Source of the DNA: Mediterraneibacter butyricigenes
GTDB taxonomy: Bacteria; Bacillota; Clostridia; Lachnospirales; Lachnospiraceae
Direction of reading: 5' to 3'
NCBI RefSeq assembly: GCF_003574295.1
Contig: NZ_BHGK01000001.1
Location: 124,001 to 188,000 of the forward strand
DNA: 64,000 bases
The notes beneath the pieces were generated by a model, which worked only from the letters and a program-made list of their open reading frames with translations, was not told the origin of the DNA and searched no databases. Below, in pieces: positions 17,530-26,607 of the stretch; position 1 is the stretch's first letter, and each line of letters opens with the position of its first letter. Made by a program: the position numbers and the translations under genes.

Positions 17530-18315
17530 TTATTTCCAGTTATTATTCTTTCTGCGTTTGATGGAACGCACGATAAATCCATCTGTTGAAGTTCCCTCAG
17601 AAGCTGCGATCGCTGCTGTAATGACTGCAATCAGCTGAGACTGATCCATCTCACTCTTTGCAGGCGCTTCTGCAACCGGTGCTGCCGGAGCCGGTGCCGG
17701 TTTTGCCGGAGCTTCTACCTTCGCTTCTTTTGCATTTCCCTTGAATTTTGCTTCAATTGCCGGGATAAACCGGAACAGGGAAATAATAAATGCGATAAAG
17801 ATCAATACAAGGAATACGGTTCCCATACCGATCAGTGTATTCATTCCTGCTTTTTCAAGAATCTGACCGATCGTGTACTTGATATTGACGGACATATCTG
17901 TCATATGTTCTTCGTCATCAAAGTTCAGTACGATATCGGCATCTTTATTCTCAAATTCAGCTTTTGTCGTAAGAATCGGTCCATCTTTTGACTCAGAAAC
18001 TTCGAATTCTCCATAATCAATCAGTTCGCCATATTCTTTGACCGCATTCTGATAGGAATCCATCATAATAAGGAAATCGTCATTAGCGATCGGAAGTCCT
18101 GAACTCATCAATGTATAATTCAACTGAAAATCAGAATAGGATCTTAACATGTCAAAATCCGCATCTGACATTGTCTGGAAACTCTGGAGTACAGTGTCTG
18201 CACATGTTTCCATGGATTGCGTATCATAATCCGCACTCTTCTCATCCGCTCCACATCCGGCCAGTCCCAGAGCCATGGTGAGAACGAGAAGGATTAAACT
18301 AATTTTTTTCTTCAC
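17530..18315 (-). CDS. OadG-like gamma subunit with lipoprotein-type N-terminal domain
   Basis: The last half carries the OadG signature: a membrane helix at about residues 160-182 (GMGTVFLVLIFIAFIISLF) followed by an A/P-rich linker and a short basic tail, as in the gamma subunits that hold the Na+-pump complex together. The first 150 residues are unusual for the family: a signal peptide with lipobox LAGC, then a domain of about 120 residues likely exposed outside the cell. The start is GTG at 18315 behind GAGGTGAGG. The longer form is known among clostridial decarboxylase gamma subunits, but I cannot name a function for the outer domain. Confidence 0.8.
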   Translation of the reverse strand: MKKKISLILLVLTMALGLAGCGADEKSADYDTQSMETCADTVLQSFQTMSDADFDMLRSYSDFQLNYTLMSSGLPIANDDFLIMMDSYQNAVKEYGELIDYGEFEVSESKDGPILTTKAEFENKDADIVLNFDDEEHMTDMSVNIKYTIGQILEKAGMNTLIGMGTVFLVLIFIAFIISLFRFIPAIEAKFKGNAKEAKVEAPAKPAPAPAAPVAEAPAKSEMDQSQLIAVITAAIAASEGTSTDGFIVRSIKRRKNNNWK

Positions 18316-18329
18316 TTCGCCTCACCTCA

Positions 18330-19769
18330 CTAAACTGTTCCGTGTTTCTTGTCCGGACGATCCTCTCTCTTGGTAAAGAGCATTTCAAATGCACCGATCA
18401 GATATTTTCTGGTATCTGCCGGCTCTACGATAGAGTCTACATAGCCTCTTCTTGCTGCTGACATCGGGGAAGACTGCAGTTCTTTGTACTCCGCTGCTTT
18501 TTCACGAATTACAGAAGCGTCTTCTCCTGCATACATGATCTTCGCTGCAAGATCTGCTTCCATCATACCGATCTCACTGTTTGGCCATGCATAGACAATA
18601 TCTGCACCAATCGACTTGCTGTTCATTGCGATGTAAGCGCTTCCGAATGCTTTTCCAACGATAACATTGACTTTTGGAACGGTTGCATTTGCAAATGTAT
18701 AGGTCAGTCTTGCTGCTGCTCTTGCCATATTCTTTTCGGATTCTTTGGTTGCACAGTATCCGGAAACATTGGTCAAAGTCAGTACCGGAATAGAAAATGC
18801 ATCACAGAAGTTTACGAAGTCAATTGCCTTCTTACATCCGTCAACGGTAAGGGATCCGTCAAATTCAGCCACAACCTGTGCCTGTGCATCATAAACCTTG
18901 GTACGGTTAGCCACAGCACCGACTGTCACACCATTCAGGCGGATAAATCCGGTTACCATCTCTTTTGCGAAAGCGGACTTCACTTCAAAGAAGCTCTGAT
19001 TGTCTGCGATCTGTGCCAGAGCAATTGCAGTATCTTCTGCTGCATTTGCAAGATCCGGGCATACACGATTCAGATCATCTGTACATTCTTCATAAGAAAG
19101 ATCATCTTCGTTATTTGCCGGAAGAAGTGTAACGAGTGTACGGATCTGTCCGAGAATCTCTGTCTCACTTCCTACACCGTCTACCAGTCCTGCCACTTCA
19201 CTCTGATAGTCTGCGGAAGAAGTATCACACTTGGAAATTTCATTTCCTGCAAGTGCATTTGGAGAATTCACAAACAGTTTTCCTGATTTGCTTTCCATAA
19301 ATGTAAAATCTGTCAGACCCGGAATCACTGCCAGTCCACCACCGCATGTTCCAAAGATAGCAGTGATCTGCGGAATCACGCCGGATGCCATAGACTGTTT
19401 CAGATACAGTCCACCGAACGCTTCCAGTGCGTCAGTTGCCTCCTGAAGACGAAGTCCTGCGCAGTCGATCAGACCGATCACCGGTGCTCCCATCTTCATA
19501 GCCATGTCATAAATCTTCAGGATCTTCTTTGCATGCATCTCACCAATCGAACCGTTTAATACGGTTGCATCCTGGCTGTACACATAAACAAGGTTTCCGT
19601 CGATCACTCCATAGCCTGTGATGACGCCATCCGCCGGAGTCTCCTTTGCCTGCAGATTGAAGTCAGTGTTTCTGGCTGTTACAGCTCCACCGATTTCAAC
19701 AAAACTGCCTGCATCCAGCAGTTCGGCAATCCGTTTGCCTGCAGAATTATCTGTTGCATTGTTACCCAT
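18330..19769 (-). CDS. Acyl-CoA carboxyltransferase (MmdA / transcarboxylase 12S-like)
   Basis: The 479-residue protein is a carboxyltransferase of the crotonase fold with two halves, as in methylmalonyl-CoA decarboxylase alpha, glutaconyl-CoA decarboxylase alpha and transcarboxylase 12S. The segments GVIDGNLVYVYSQDATVLNGSIGEMHAKKI, split here around the CoA site, and FGTCGGGLAVIPGLTDF, plus GKAFGSAYIAMNSK in the second half, shape the two oxyanion holes. It transfers the carboxyl group between an acyl-CoA and biotin. It starts the operon (ATG behind GGAGGG), under a near-consensus promoter. The acyl-CoA substrate cannot be fixed from sequence alone. Confidence 0.9.
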   Translation of the reverse strand: MGNNATDNSAGKRIAELLDAGSFVEIGGAVTARNTDFNLQAKETPADGVITGYGVIDGNLVYVYSQDATVLNGSIGEMHAKKILKIYDMAMKMGAPVIGLIDCAGLRLQEATDALEAFGGLYLKQSMASGVIPQITAIFGTCGGGLAVIPGLTDFTFMESKSGKLFVNSPNALAGNEISKCDTSSADYQSEVAGLVDGVGSETEILGQIRTLVTLLPANNEDDLSYEECTDDLNRVCPDLANAAEDTAIALAQIADNQSFFEVKSAFAKEMVTGFIRLNGVTVGAVANRTKVYDAQAQVVAEFDGSLTVDGCKKAIDFVNFCDAFSIPVLTLTNVSGYCATKESEKNMARAAARLTYTFANATVPKVNVIVGKAFGSAYIAMNSKSIGADIVYAWPNSEIGMMEADLAAKIMYAGEDASVIREKAAEYKELQSSPMSAARRGYVDSIVEPADTRKYLIGAFEMLFTKREDRPDKKHGTV

Positions 19770-19827
19770 ATTCTAGCCCTCCATAAAAAATTTTTATTAA
19801 AAATAAACCAAAATTTCTGCCTATTAT

Positions 19828-19856
19828 ATTATAGCTCTTTTATCCACAAATTGCAA
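19828..19856 (-). promoter_or_regulatory. Predicted sigma-A promoter of the carboxyltransferase/Na+-pump operon
   Basis: TTGCAA, a 17-nt spacer and a perfect TATAAT lie 59 nt upstream of the first gene. The leuA terminator (19910-19949) lies just upstream and insulates it. The remaining intergenic DNA is AT-rich with nothing else recognised. Confidence 0.75.
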
Positions 19857-19909
19857 GAAAATCTGTCCGATTTTTAGTGAATTTCACAAGTTTTTTCTAT
19901 GAATTTGTC

Positions 19910-19949
19910 AAAAAGCCCGTATCAATGAAGGATTCCATTGATACGGGCT
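19910..19949 (-). terminator. Intrinsic terminator of the leuA-araC fusion gene
   Basis: A 14-bp perfect stem (AGCCCGTATCAATG with its complement) and an 8-nt loop, followed on the minus strand by TTTTT. It lies 86 nt after the stop codon. Confidence 0.8.
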
Positions 19950-20034
19950 GCTTCTTCGTTTCCTTTCAGAATTCCTGTCAAGTGCTTTCTTTCTGATATG
20001 CGGTTGCAATTTTGAAACAAAAAACCCTTGCTGA

Positions 20035-22026
20035 TTATTTCTTACGATTCCGGTACTGGATCGGAGTCATATTATACATTTTCTTGAACAACCGGTTGAA
20101 ATGTTCCACATTCTGATATCCTACGGACTCTGCCACATTTTCTACAGTCATGGCAGAACCTTTTAACATCGTACATGCTTTCTTCATCCGGACTTTCTTC
20201 AGGATATCTCCGAACGTCTCTCCTGATTTTTCTTTAATATATTTTGACAGATAAGGTTTGGTCAGGAAGAATTTCTCAGACAGATCATCCAATGTAACCG
20301 TTGTATAGTTCTCCTGGATATAATTTACAATCTCTGTCAGTCTCTCATCCTTGCACTCTGTCGCACCTTTCAGTTCTTCGATCTTATTGACTGCGATTGT
20401 CAATGCCGCGATGGAAGCCTTAATGATATCGGCATCAATTCCGACACCCCAGTATCTCTGACGGTTACAGATGATTCCCACATAAGCAACCGCTTTGGAA
20501 GATGATCCACGAGTCAGAGAATGCTCTTCGTATACAGAAAGTTCATAGCTGATGTTAAAGTAATGCTTGATCGCATTGCTGACTGCATCCAGACGTCCGT
20601 TACCGACACCGTTGATCACACGATTCTGTCCGCCGTGATGGATGGTTGCGCTTGCGATGATTCCATTTTCCTGCTTGAAATGGCACTCATCCACGGTAAA
20701 GATCGGATGAGCCGTTACATAATGATCCTCGAAGATCCGATAGACCAGATCCGGGGTAAGTTCTTTATGCGCTTTGTCGGAAACATCTTTTACAAGATAT
20801 CCAACTTCTTCCATCATCTTCTTTGGCAGACTGATACCGAAGTTCTGCTTCAGGATGTAATTGACACCGCCCTTTCCGGACTGGCTGTTGATTCGGATGA
20901 CATCGGATTCGTAACGTCTTCCCACGTCTTTCGGATCCAGCGGCAGATATGGAACGGTCCAGTGATCGTCGTTTCTTTCCTCCCGCCATGTCATACCCTT
21001 CGCGATGGCATCCTGATGAGATCCGGAGAATGCTGTAAACACAAGGTCTCCTGCATATGGCTGTCTCGGCGGTACCTGCATTCTGGTCAGATGCTCATAA
21101 GTCTCTCTGATGTCCTGAATATCGGTAAAATCAAGATTCGGTTCTACTCCCTGTGAATACATATTCAAAGCAAGTGTTACGATATCTACGTTTCCGGTTC
21201 TCTCACCATTTCCGAACAACGTTCCCTCGATACGGTCTGCTCCTGCAAGCATACCCATCTCTGCATCGCTGACTCCGCAGGCACGATCATTGTGCGGGTG
21301 AAGGCTTAAGATTACGTTTTCTCTGTATTTAAGATGTTTATTCATGTACTCTACCTGACTGGCAAATACATGAGGCATTGCATTTTCCACAGTGGTCGGA
21401 AGGTTGATGATAACCTTTCTCTTCTCAGACGGCTGCCATACATCCAGAACCGCATTGCAGACATCCAACGCATAATCCACTTCTGTTCCGTGGAAACTTT
21501 CCGGACTGTACTCAAATGTAAAATTACCGTCTGTCTCACTTGCCAGCTGATTCAATAAAACAGCTCCGTCTACTGCGATCTGCTTGATCTCTTCTTTGCT
21601 CTTTCTGAAAACCTGTTCTCTCTGAGCTACGGAAGTAGAATTGTACAGATGAACCACTGCATGAGGCGCACCCTGTACTGCTTCAAAGGTACGTTTGATG
21701 ATATGTTCTCTCGCCTGAGTCAGCACCTGGATCGTCACATCATCCGGAATCATATCCTGCTCGATCAGAGTACGAAGAAACTGATATTCTGTCTCAGACG
21801 CTGCCGGGAAACCGACCTCGATTTCCTTGAACCCGACATCTACCAGCATCTGGAAAAATTCCACCTTTTCATCCAGACTCATAGGCTCGATCAATGCCTG
21901 GTTTCCATCTCTCAAATCTACACTGCACCAGATCGGCGGTTTCTCTACATGATCCTTTTTCGCCCAATCATAGCACTCTTCCGGTGGCATATAATAACTC
22001 CGTGTATATTTTTCACTGTTCTTCAT
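20035..22026 (-). CDS. leuA: 2-isopropylmalate synthase fused to a C-terminal AraC-type DNA-binding domain
   Basis: Residues 1 to about 555 are a full LeuA of the long (type 2, yeast/mycobacterial-like) class: catalytic barrel with WCSVDLRDGNQALIEPMS (residues 33-51) and LHPHNDRACG, then a C-terminal dimerisation/leucine-sensing domain with VNGVGNGRLDAVSNAI. It condenses acetyl-CoA with 2-oxoisovalerate in leucine synthesis. Residues 562-663 are an AraC/XylS double helix-turn-helix: VTLDDLSEKFFLTKPYLSKYIK, then VENVAESVGYQNVEHFNRLFKK and MTPIQYRNR at the end. There is no stop or frameshift between the parts. Own RBS (GGAGAG) and terminator suggest a single-gene unit. Leucine-dependent gene control by the enzyme is inference. 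Confidence 0.93.
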   Translation of the reverse strand: MKNSEKYTRSYYMPPEECYDWAKKDHVEKPPIWCSVDLRDGNQALIEPMSLDEKVEFFQMLVDVGFKEIEVGFPAASETEYQFLRTLIEQDMIPDDVTIQVLTQAREHIIKRTFEAVQGAPHAVVHLYNSTSVAQREQVFRKSKEEIKQIAVDGAVLLNQLASETDGNFTFEYSPESFHGTEVDYALDVCNAVLDVWQPSEKRKVIINLPTTVENAMPHVFASQVEYMNKHLKYRENVILSLHPHNDRACGVSDAEMGMLAGADRIEGTLFGNGERTGNVDIVTLALNMYSQGVEPNLDFTDIQDIRETYEHLTRMQVPPRQPYAGDLVFTAFSGSHQDAIAKGMTWREERNDDHWTVPYLPLDPKDVGRRYESDVIRINSQSGKGGVNYILKQNFGISLPKKMMEEVGYLVKDVSDKAHKELTPDLVYRIFEDHYVTAHPIFTVDECHFKQENGIIASATIHHGGQNRVINGVGNGRLDAVSNAIKHYFNISYELSVYEEHSLTRGSSSKAVAYVGIICNRQRYWGVGIDADIIKASIAALTIAVNKIEELKGATECKDERLTEIVNYIQENYTTVTLDDLSEKFFLTKPYLSKYIKEKSGETFGDILKKVRMKKACTMLKGSAMTVENVAESVGYQNVEHFNRLFKKMYNMTPIQYRNRKK

Positions 22027-22060
22027 TATCTTCTCTCTCCTTGTATTCCAAAGAGCCCAT
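22013..22060 (-). CDS. Possible 15-codon upstream reading frame overlapping the leuA start
   Basis: An ATG at 22060 is preceded by GGAGG at six bases and opens a 15-codon frame (MGSLEYKEREDNEEQ) that ends 11 nt inside leuA in a different frame. It has only one leucine codon, so it is not a classical leucine leader peptide. It may couple or dampen leuA translation, or be chance. Confidence 0.25.
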   Translation of the reverse strand: MGSLEYKEREDNEEQ

Positions 22061-22224
22061 CACAGCCTCCATTTCGTTTCCTCTTACTTCCTCATTTCCA
22101 AGAACTGAGACCGATCTTCTCAAAAAGTAAGATTCACTCCATTTTCGTATAATATATCAAACTGTTTGCTCTTTTTTGTCTTTATCATAGTATCATAGTC
22201 CCTCTGATAATCCTAGTGACAAAT

Positions 22225-23604
22225 TTAATCATTTATATTGATTATATTTAACATCCATTTCTCCAACACTGCTTCTGCGCATACCCGGAACGTCCGAACG
22301 AGTACCGTTCGATCCGATACGATCGGAATTACTTTCCAGGTCTTTCCGCCCAGTTCATAGCGGACAGTGCCGATCTGTTGGTACTTTCTGACCGGTGCTT
22401 TCAGATCGTTTTGCATCGTTACTCTCACATTCATTTTTTCCCCTTTTTTCATCAATACCTCCATCGCTTTTTCTTCGGTTTTTAGCATTGTATACACGTA
22501 TGCATCAGAATATATTCCATCTTCTTTGCTAACTCCATCTGCGATCTTTACTTGCTTTGTCGGGATTTCTTTCCAGACATTCTGATAAGAATAGTTTTTC
22601 AGTCCGTATTCCATCAGTTTTCTGGTATCTTCCCATTTATAGTTCTTATGGTTCGGCCATCCGCAGCCAAGCAAAGCTACGATATAACAGCGATTCTCCC
22701 TCTTTAATGCCCCCACATAACAATATCCCGCCTTTGAGGTAAATCCTGTCTTTCCGGATATTGCTCCATCCATCATCTGTAAAAAGGCATTGTGATTGTG
22801 GCACTGGTAATGAGAAACACCATCCAGATCTGAGAACTGATACTCGTTTGTTTCCGTAATCTCCAGGAACAGATCTCTTTTCGGTGAATTCCAGATACAA
22901 TACTTCATAATTGCTGCCAGATCCTCAGCCGTTGTCTGATGTGCTCCGCCTTCATTTTCTCCGTCCAACCCATTCGGCGTCACAAAATGTGTATGATGAA
23001 GTCCGATGCTTTTCGCTTTTCGATTCATCAGATCCGCAAAAGACTCCACCGAACCGCTGATATGCTCTGCAATTGCCACTGCACTGTCATTGTGGGATTC
23101 CAGCATCAGGGAGTTGAGAAGATCTCTTAGTTCAAAACGTTGTCCTTCTCTCATCCCCAGTCTGACTTTCGGCTGTTTTGCCGCTTCTTTTGATACAGTC
23201 ACTTTCTCTTCCAGATTTCCATATTCCAGCGCTAATATACAGGTCATGATCTTGGTTGTACTGGCCATCGGACGGATTTCGCTTCCGTTTTTTTCAAATA
23301 AAATACGCCCACTGTCAGCATCCATCAATACGGCCGACTGGGCGTGTAGTTCTGTGGGTTCTTCTTCTGCATTTTCTGCATTTACAACTTCTAATGTATG
23401 GATTCTCTCTGAACATTCAGCCAATTCAACGCCTGTTACGCTTCCAGCTATAAGCCCCAGCACCATGACAAATGTTATGACCGGTACTTCATGGAATGCC
23501 GCAAGTGTTTTATATAACAGTACATAAGCTGAACGCGAGATAAAACGACGAATCTCTTCGACTTTGTTTTTCACGCTTTCAGATTTCCCACCTTTTCCAT
23601 CCAT
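22225..23604 (-). CDS. D-alanyl-D-alanine carboxypeptidase (peptidase S11)
   Basis: The 459-residue protein has the S11 active-site motifs: Ser115-Thr-Thr-Lys118, Ser170-His-Asn172 and Lys285-Thr-Gly287. A cytoplasmic basic stretch of about 40 residues precedes a membrane/signal segment (about 41-58), longer than a normal signal peptide, so it may be a signal anchor. A C-terminal beta domain (PBP5_C type) follows the catalytic domain. It trims D-Ala from peptidoglycan stem peptides. It is the last gene in the run dacF-like, deoC, phosphoesterase, scpA, scpB. No clear RBS stands before the ATG at 23604, so the start is uncertain. Confidence 0.88.
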   Translation of the reverse strand: MDGKGGKSESVKNKVEEIRRFISRSAYVLLYKTLAAFHEVPVITFVMVLGLIAGSVTGVELAECSERIHTLEVVNAENAEEEPTELHAQSAVLMDADSGRILFEKNGSEIRPMASTTKIMTCILALEYGNLEEKVTVSKEAAKQPKVRLGMREGQRFELRDLLNSLMLESHNDSAVAIAEHISGSVESFADLMNRKAKSIGLHHTHFVTPNGLDGENEGGAHQTTAEDLAAIMKYCIWNSPKRDLFLEITETNEYQFSDLDGVSHYQCHNHNAFLQMMDGAISGKTGFTSKAGYCYVGALKRENRCYIVALLGCGWPNHKNYKWEDTRKLMEYGLKNYSYQNVWKEIPTKQVKIADGVSKEDGIYSDAYVYTMLKTEEKAMEVLMKKGEKMNVRVTMQNDLKAPVRKYQQIGTVRYELGGKTWKVIPIVSDRTVLVRTFRVCAEAVLEKWMLNIININD

Positions 23605-23655
23605 ATTCTGTTGTTATCATTCTATTGTTTCCGGGTATGTCCTATACATCATTTC

Positions 23656-24231
23656 TTAGATCTGCAACGTCAACTGTGCTTCATCTTCCGCCTGTTCTTT
23701 CAGATCTTCCACCTGCTCCGGATTCAGATTCGGAAGTTCTTCCAGAGAAGTCACTCCGAAGTGACGTAAGAATTCTTCCGTCGTCCCGAACAAAATCGGG
23801 CGTCCCGGCGCATCCAGTCGTCCCACTTCCTGTACCAGTTCATATTCTACCAGCTTATTGACTGCGTGATCGGTTTTCACCCCACGGATCTTTTCGATCT
23901 CCAGCTTTGTCACAGGCTGTCTGTATGCAATGATGGATAAGGTTTCCAGCAATACGTCCGTCAGTACATATTTTTTCGGCTGTTTTGCAATCCGGATCAG
24001 ATATTCATAAGCTTCCGGTTTGGTACACATCTGAAAAGAATTGTCCAGTTCAATAATCCGGACTCCCCGGTCTTCTGCTTCATAGCGATCCGCCATATTG
24101 TGGATTAATTTTCTTGTCGTTTCCTCATCATGTTCGATCGCTGCTGCAATCTTTTCAAGTTCTACCGATTCTCCCATGGTAAAAAGAATCGCTTCGATGA
24201 TTCCTTCTGTCTTTTCAATTGTCATCTTCAT
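23656..24231 (-). CDS. scpB: Segregation and condensation protein B
   Basis: ScpB is the winged-helix partner of SMC-ScpA in chromosome condensation. The 191-residue protein starts EAILFTMGESVE, has the family block ETLSIIAYRQPVTKLEIEKIRGVKTD and the second winged helix with GRPILFGTTEEFLRHFG, and an acidic C-terminal tail. Its start overlaps the end of scpA by 17 nt, as is common. Confidence 0.95.
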   Translation of the reverse strand: MKMTIEKTEGIIEAILFTMGESVELEKIAAAIEHDEETTRKLIHNMADRYEAEDRGVRIIELDNSFQMCTKPEAYEYLIRIAKQPKKYVLTDVLLETLSIIAYRQPVTKLEIEKIRGVKTDHAVNKLVEYELVQEVGRLDAPGRPILFGTTEEFLRHFGVTSLEELPNLNPEQVEDLKEQAEDEAQLTLQI

Positions 24232-24991
24232 CCTCCGATTCTTTATTCTCCATGCAGGATTTCATCCGAATTTCACCAAAGGTGTCTTCCTGTTCCACCT
24301 GAATTTTTCCCATTTTCATCAATTCCAGTACTGCAAGAAATGTCACGATAATCTGCACTTTTGAGCATTGCGCTTCCAATAAGGATCGAAAATCTGCCGT
24401 CTGATGTTGTCTCATATATTTTTCGACCCAGGAAAGCCTGTCCGGAAGCGTCACTTCTTCTTTTTCAATCTTTCCGAATTTGCTTCGAATCGGGTCGATC
24501 TTATTGTTCTGACGTTTCATCACATCCCGAAAGACTCGGTTTAGACTGTTCAGTGTCACACCTGACAACAGGGCCTCTACATCTACCGGTTCCACATAAT
24601 CCAGAACTTCCTGCGGAATGGTAGGATCCTTATAATAAGTCTGGGCATTATCCACCTGTCGGTCTTTCAGTTCTTCTGCCATGTATTTATAAATCTTATA
24701 CTGTAAAAGACGTTCCACCAGTTCTTTTCGAGGATCTTCCTCTTCGCCCTCTTCATTTACTTCTGCCGGAAGCAGCATTTTACATTTAATGTCCAGAAGA
24801 GTCGCCGCCATAACCAGGAATTCACTCATCACATTCAGATCTTCCCGTTCCATCTGATGAATATAGTCCATATATTGATTGGTAATCTCTACGATCGGAA
24901 TATCATAGATATCAATTTTATTTTTGTCGATCAGGTGCAACAACAGATCCAACGGACCCTCAAATACCTGAAGTTTTACAGACAATCCCAT
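24215..24991 (-). CDS. scpA: Segregation and condensation protein A
   Basis: ScpA is the kleisin that bridges SMC heads. The 258-residue protein begins LQVFEGPLDLLLHLIDKNKIDIYDIP, the standard ScpA N-terminus, has the LVMAATLLDIKCKMLLP helix, and the C-terminal VTFLAVLELMKMG winged-helix block. It lies 3 nt after the metallophosphoesterase gene and overlaps scpB. Confidence 0.95.
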   Translation of the reverse strand: MGLSVKLQVFEGPLDLLLHLIDKNKIDIYDIPIVEITNQYMDYIHQMEREDLNVMSEFLVMAATLLDIKCKMLLPAEVNEEGEEEDPRKELVERLLQYKIYKYMAEELKDRQVDNAQTYYKDPTIPQEVLDYVEPVDVEALLSGVTLNSLNRVFRDVMKRQNNKIDPIRSKFGKIEKEEVTLPDRLSWVEKYMRQHQTADFRSLLEAQCSKVQIIVTFLAVLELMKMGKIQVEQEDTFGEIRMKSCMENKESEDEDDN

Positions 24992-24994
24992 AGT

Positions 24995-25894
24995 TTACCT
25001 GTCCTCTTCCTTTTCCTGTTCCGGTTTTAATTCCAATGCAACGATTTCTGCCTCATTAAACAGACGAATGTTCACAGTGTGGCTCCCAAGCCCTCTACTG
25101 ACTGCAATATAAGACTCCTCTTTTTTTGTCAGTTCCCCCGAATACTTCGGAAACAGCTTTGCCTGAGGCGTGATCAGCCCCCCTAACCCCGGAATGCGAA
25201 TGATTCCGCCATGAAGATGTCCCGATACCACAAGATCCGCTCCCCAGTTACGATAGTCCTGAAAAAATACAGGATTATGGGCAATCAGAATCTGAAAATT
25301 CTCTGTTTCCCCTTTTCCTAGCATTTCCTCTAGCCTTTCTTTTCCGAGAAAATGTTTGCGAAATTTTTTATAATAGGAATTTGGAAGTTCCAGTCCGGTG
25401 ACGACGATTGTTCTTCCTGCAATCTTTATCTGATCGGTCTGATTTTCCAAAAAATGAATTCCAGCCTTTTCCAGCCGTTCTTTATAGGAAAAAAATGCAT
25501 CCCCATACACTTCCTGCTGTTCTTTCATCCGCTGTTCATGGTTTCCGTTTCCGTAATAAACCGGACAGATTTCCGGAAGCTGCTCTACAAATTGTGCGGC
25601 TACTTCCCAGGAAATATCCTCTTTTCCGACCAGCATATCTCCCGCAACCAAAATAAGATCCGGATGAATCTTCCGGATTTCATCGAGCAACTTCTTATTT
25701 TTCTCTCCATAAACATGGTTATGCAGGTCGCTTAGTAAAACGACCTGCAAATTTTTCTTAATCCCGTTCAGTTTCGGAGAGATGACTTCATATTCTCTGA
25801 CCCGGAATGTATGTAATTCCCGGATCATTTCCGCTACGGTCACTGCAAAGATAATCGCAATGATCCAGATCACTGTCTGAAGAATCTCCTGCAT
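24995..25894 (-). CDS. Membrane-anchored metallophosphoesterase (YkuE/YaeI-like)
   Basis: The 299-residue protein has an N-terminal membrane segment (residues 5-24) and a calcineurin-like phosphoesterase domain with all metal-ligand motifs: LSDLHNH, AGDM, GNGNHE, LIAHNP and VSGHLHGG. Related proteins are YkuE/YaeI-type phosphodiesterases. Their natural substrates are poorly known; lipid or nucleotide phosphodiesters are possible. It sits between deoC and scpA in a tight operon (17- and 4-nt gaps). Confidence 0.85.
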   Translation of the reverse strand: MQEILQTVIWIIAIIFAVTVAEMIRELHTFRVREYEVISPKLNGIKKNLQVVLLSDLHNHVYGEKNKKLLDEIRKIHPDLILVAGDMLVGKEDISWEVAAQFVEQLPEICPVYYGNGNHEQRMKEQQEVYGDAFFSYKERLEKAGIHFLENQTDQIKIAGRTIVVTGLELPNSYYKKFRKHFLGKERLEEMLGKGETENFQILIAHNPVFFQDYRNWGADLVVSGHLHGGIIRIPGLGGLITPQAKLFPKYSGELTKKEESYIAVSRGLGSHTVNIRLFNEAEIVALELKPEQEKEEDR

Positions 25895-25910
25895 AGTTAT
25901 TGTTCCTTTA

Positions 25911-26573
25911 TTATTCTGCCCAGTCCTCTAAGATTGCAACGCCTGCACTTGCACCAAGACGGGTAGCTCCGGCTTCGATCACTTCTTTTGCAAATGCTGC
26001 ATCACGCACACCGCCAGATGCTTTTACTCCAAGTTCCGGTCCTACTGCTTCCCGCATCAGTTTGACATCTTTTACGGTTGCTCCACCGGTGGAAAATCCG
26101 GTAGAAGTCTTTACAAAATCAGCTCCGGCTGCCTTTGCAACCTTGCTTGCCTCTACGATCTCTTCATCTGTCAGCAGACAAGTTTCCAGAATCACTTTGA
26201 CCAAGACTCCTTCTCCGGCTGCTGCTACAACTGCTTTGATATCTTCTGATACATAATCCCAGTCTTTGGATTTGATCATTCCTACATGGATGACCATATC
26301 GATCTCTGTTGCTCCGTCTTTTACTGCAATCTCTGTCTCAGCAGCTTTGCCTTTGGTAGACATTGCTCCGAGAGGGAAGCCTACAACCGTACATACAGCT
26401 ACCCCACTGTCTTTCAGAAGTTCTGCGCAATACGGTACATAACTGGAATTCACACATACAGAATGGAATCCGTATTCCTTTGCCTCCTCACACAGTGCTT
26501 TGATCTGTTCTTTGGTTGCTTCCGGCTTCAATAATGTATGATCGATCATCTGAGCCACTTCTGCTTTTGTCAT
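25911..26573 (-). CDS. deoC: Deoxyribose-phosphate aldolase
   Basis: DeoC splits 2-deoxyribose 5-phosphate into glyceraldehyde 3-phosphate and acetaldehyde. The start is set at the ATG encoding [15 protein letters not shown] (220 residues), the usual N-terminus; an ATG further upstream at 26642 would overlap the preceding gene. The Schiff-base lysine lies in DFVKTSTGF, and the second active-site lysine in [10 protein letters not shown]. It is placed between a D,D-carboxypeptidase gene and a phosphoesterase gene, without other deoxynucleoside catabolism genes nearby. Confidence 0.95.
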   Translation of the reverse strand: MTKAEVAQMIDHTLLKPEATKEQIKALCEEAKEYGFHSVCVNSSYVPYCAELLKDSGVAVCTVVGFPLGAMSTKGKAAETEIAVKDGATEIDMVIHVGMIKSKDWDYVSEDIKAVVAAAGEGVLVKVILETCLLTDEEIVEASKVAKAAGADFVKTSTGFSTGGATVKDVKLMREAVGPELGVKASGGVRDAAFAKEVIEAGATRLGASAGVAILEDWAE

Positions 26574-26607
26574 AATATACTCGTCTCCGTTTCTTTTTCT
26601 TTCTATT

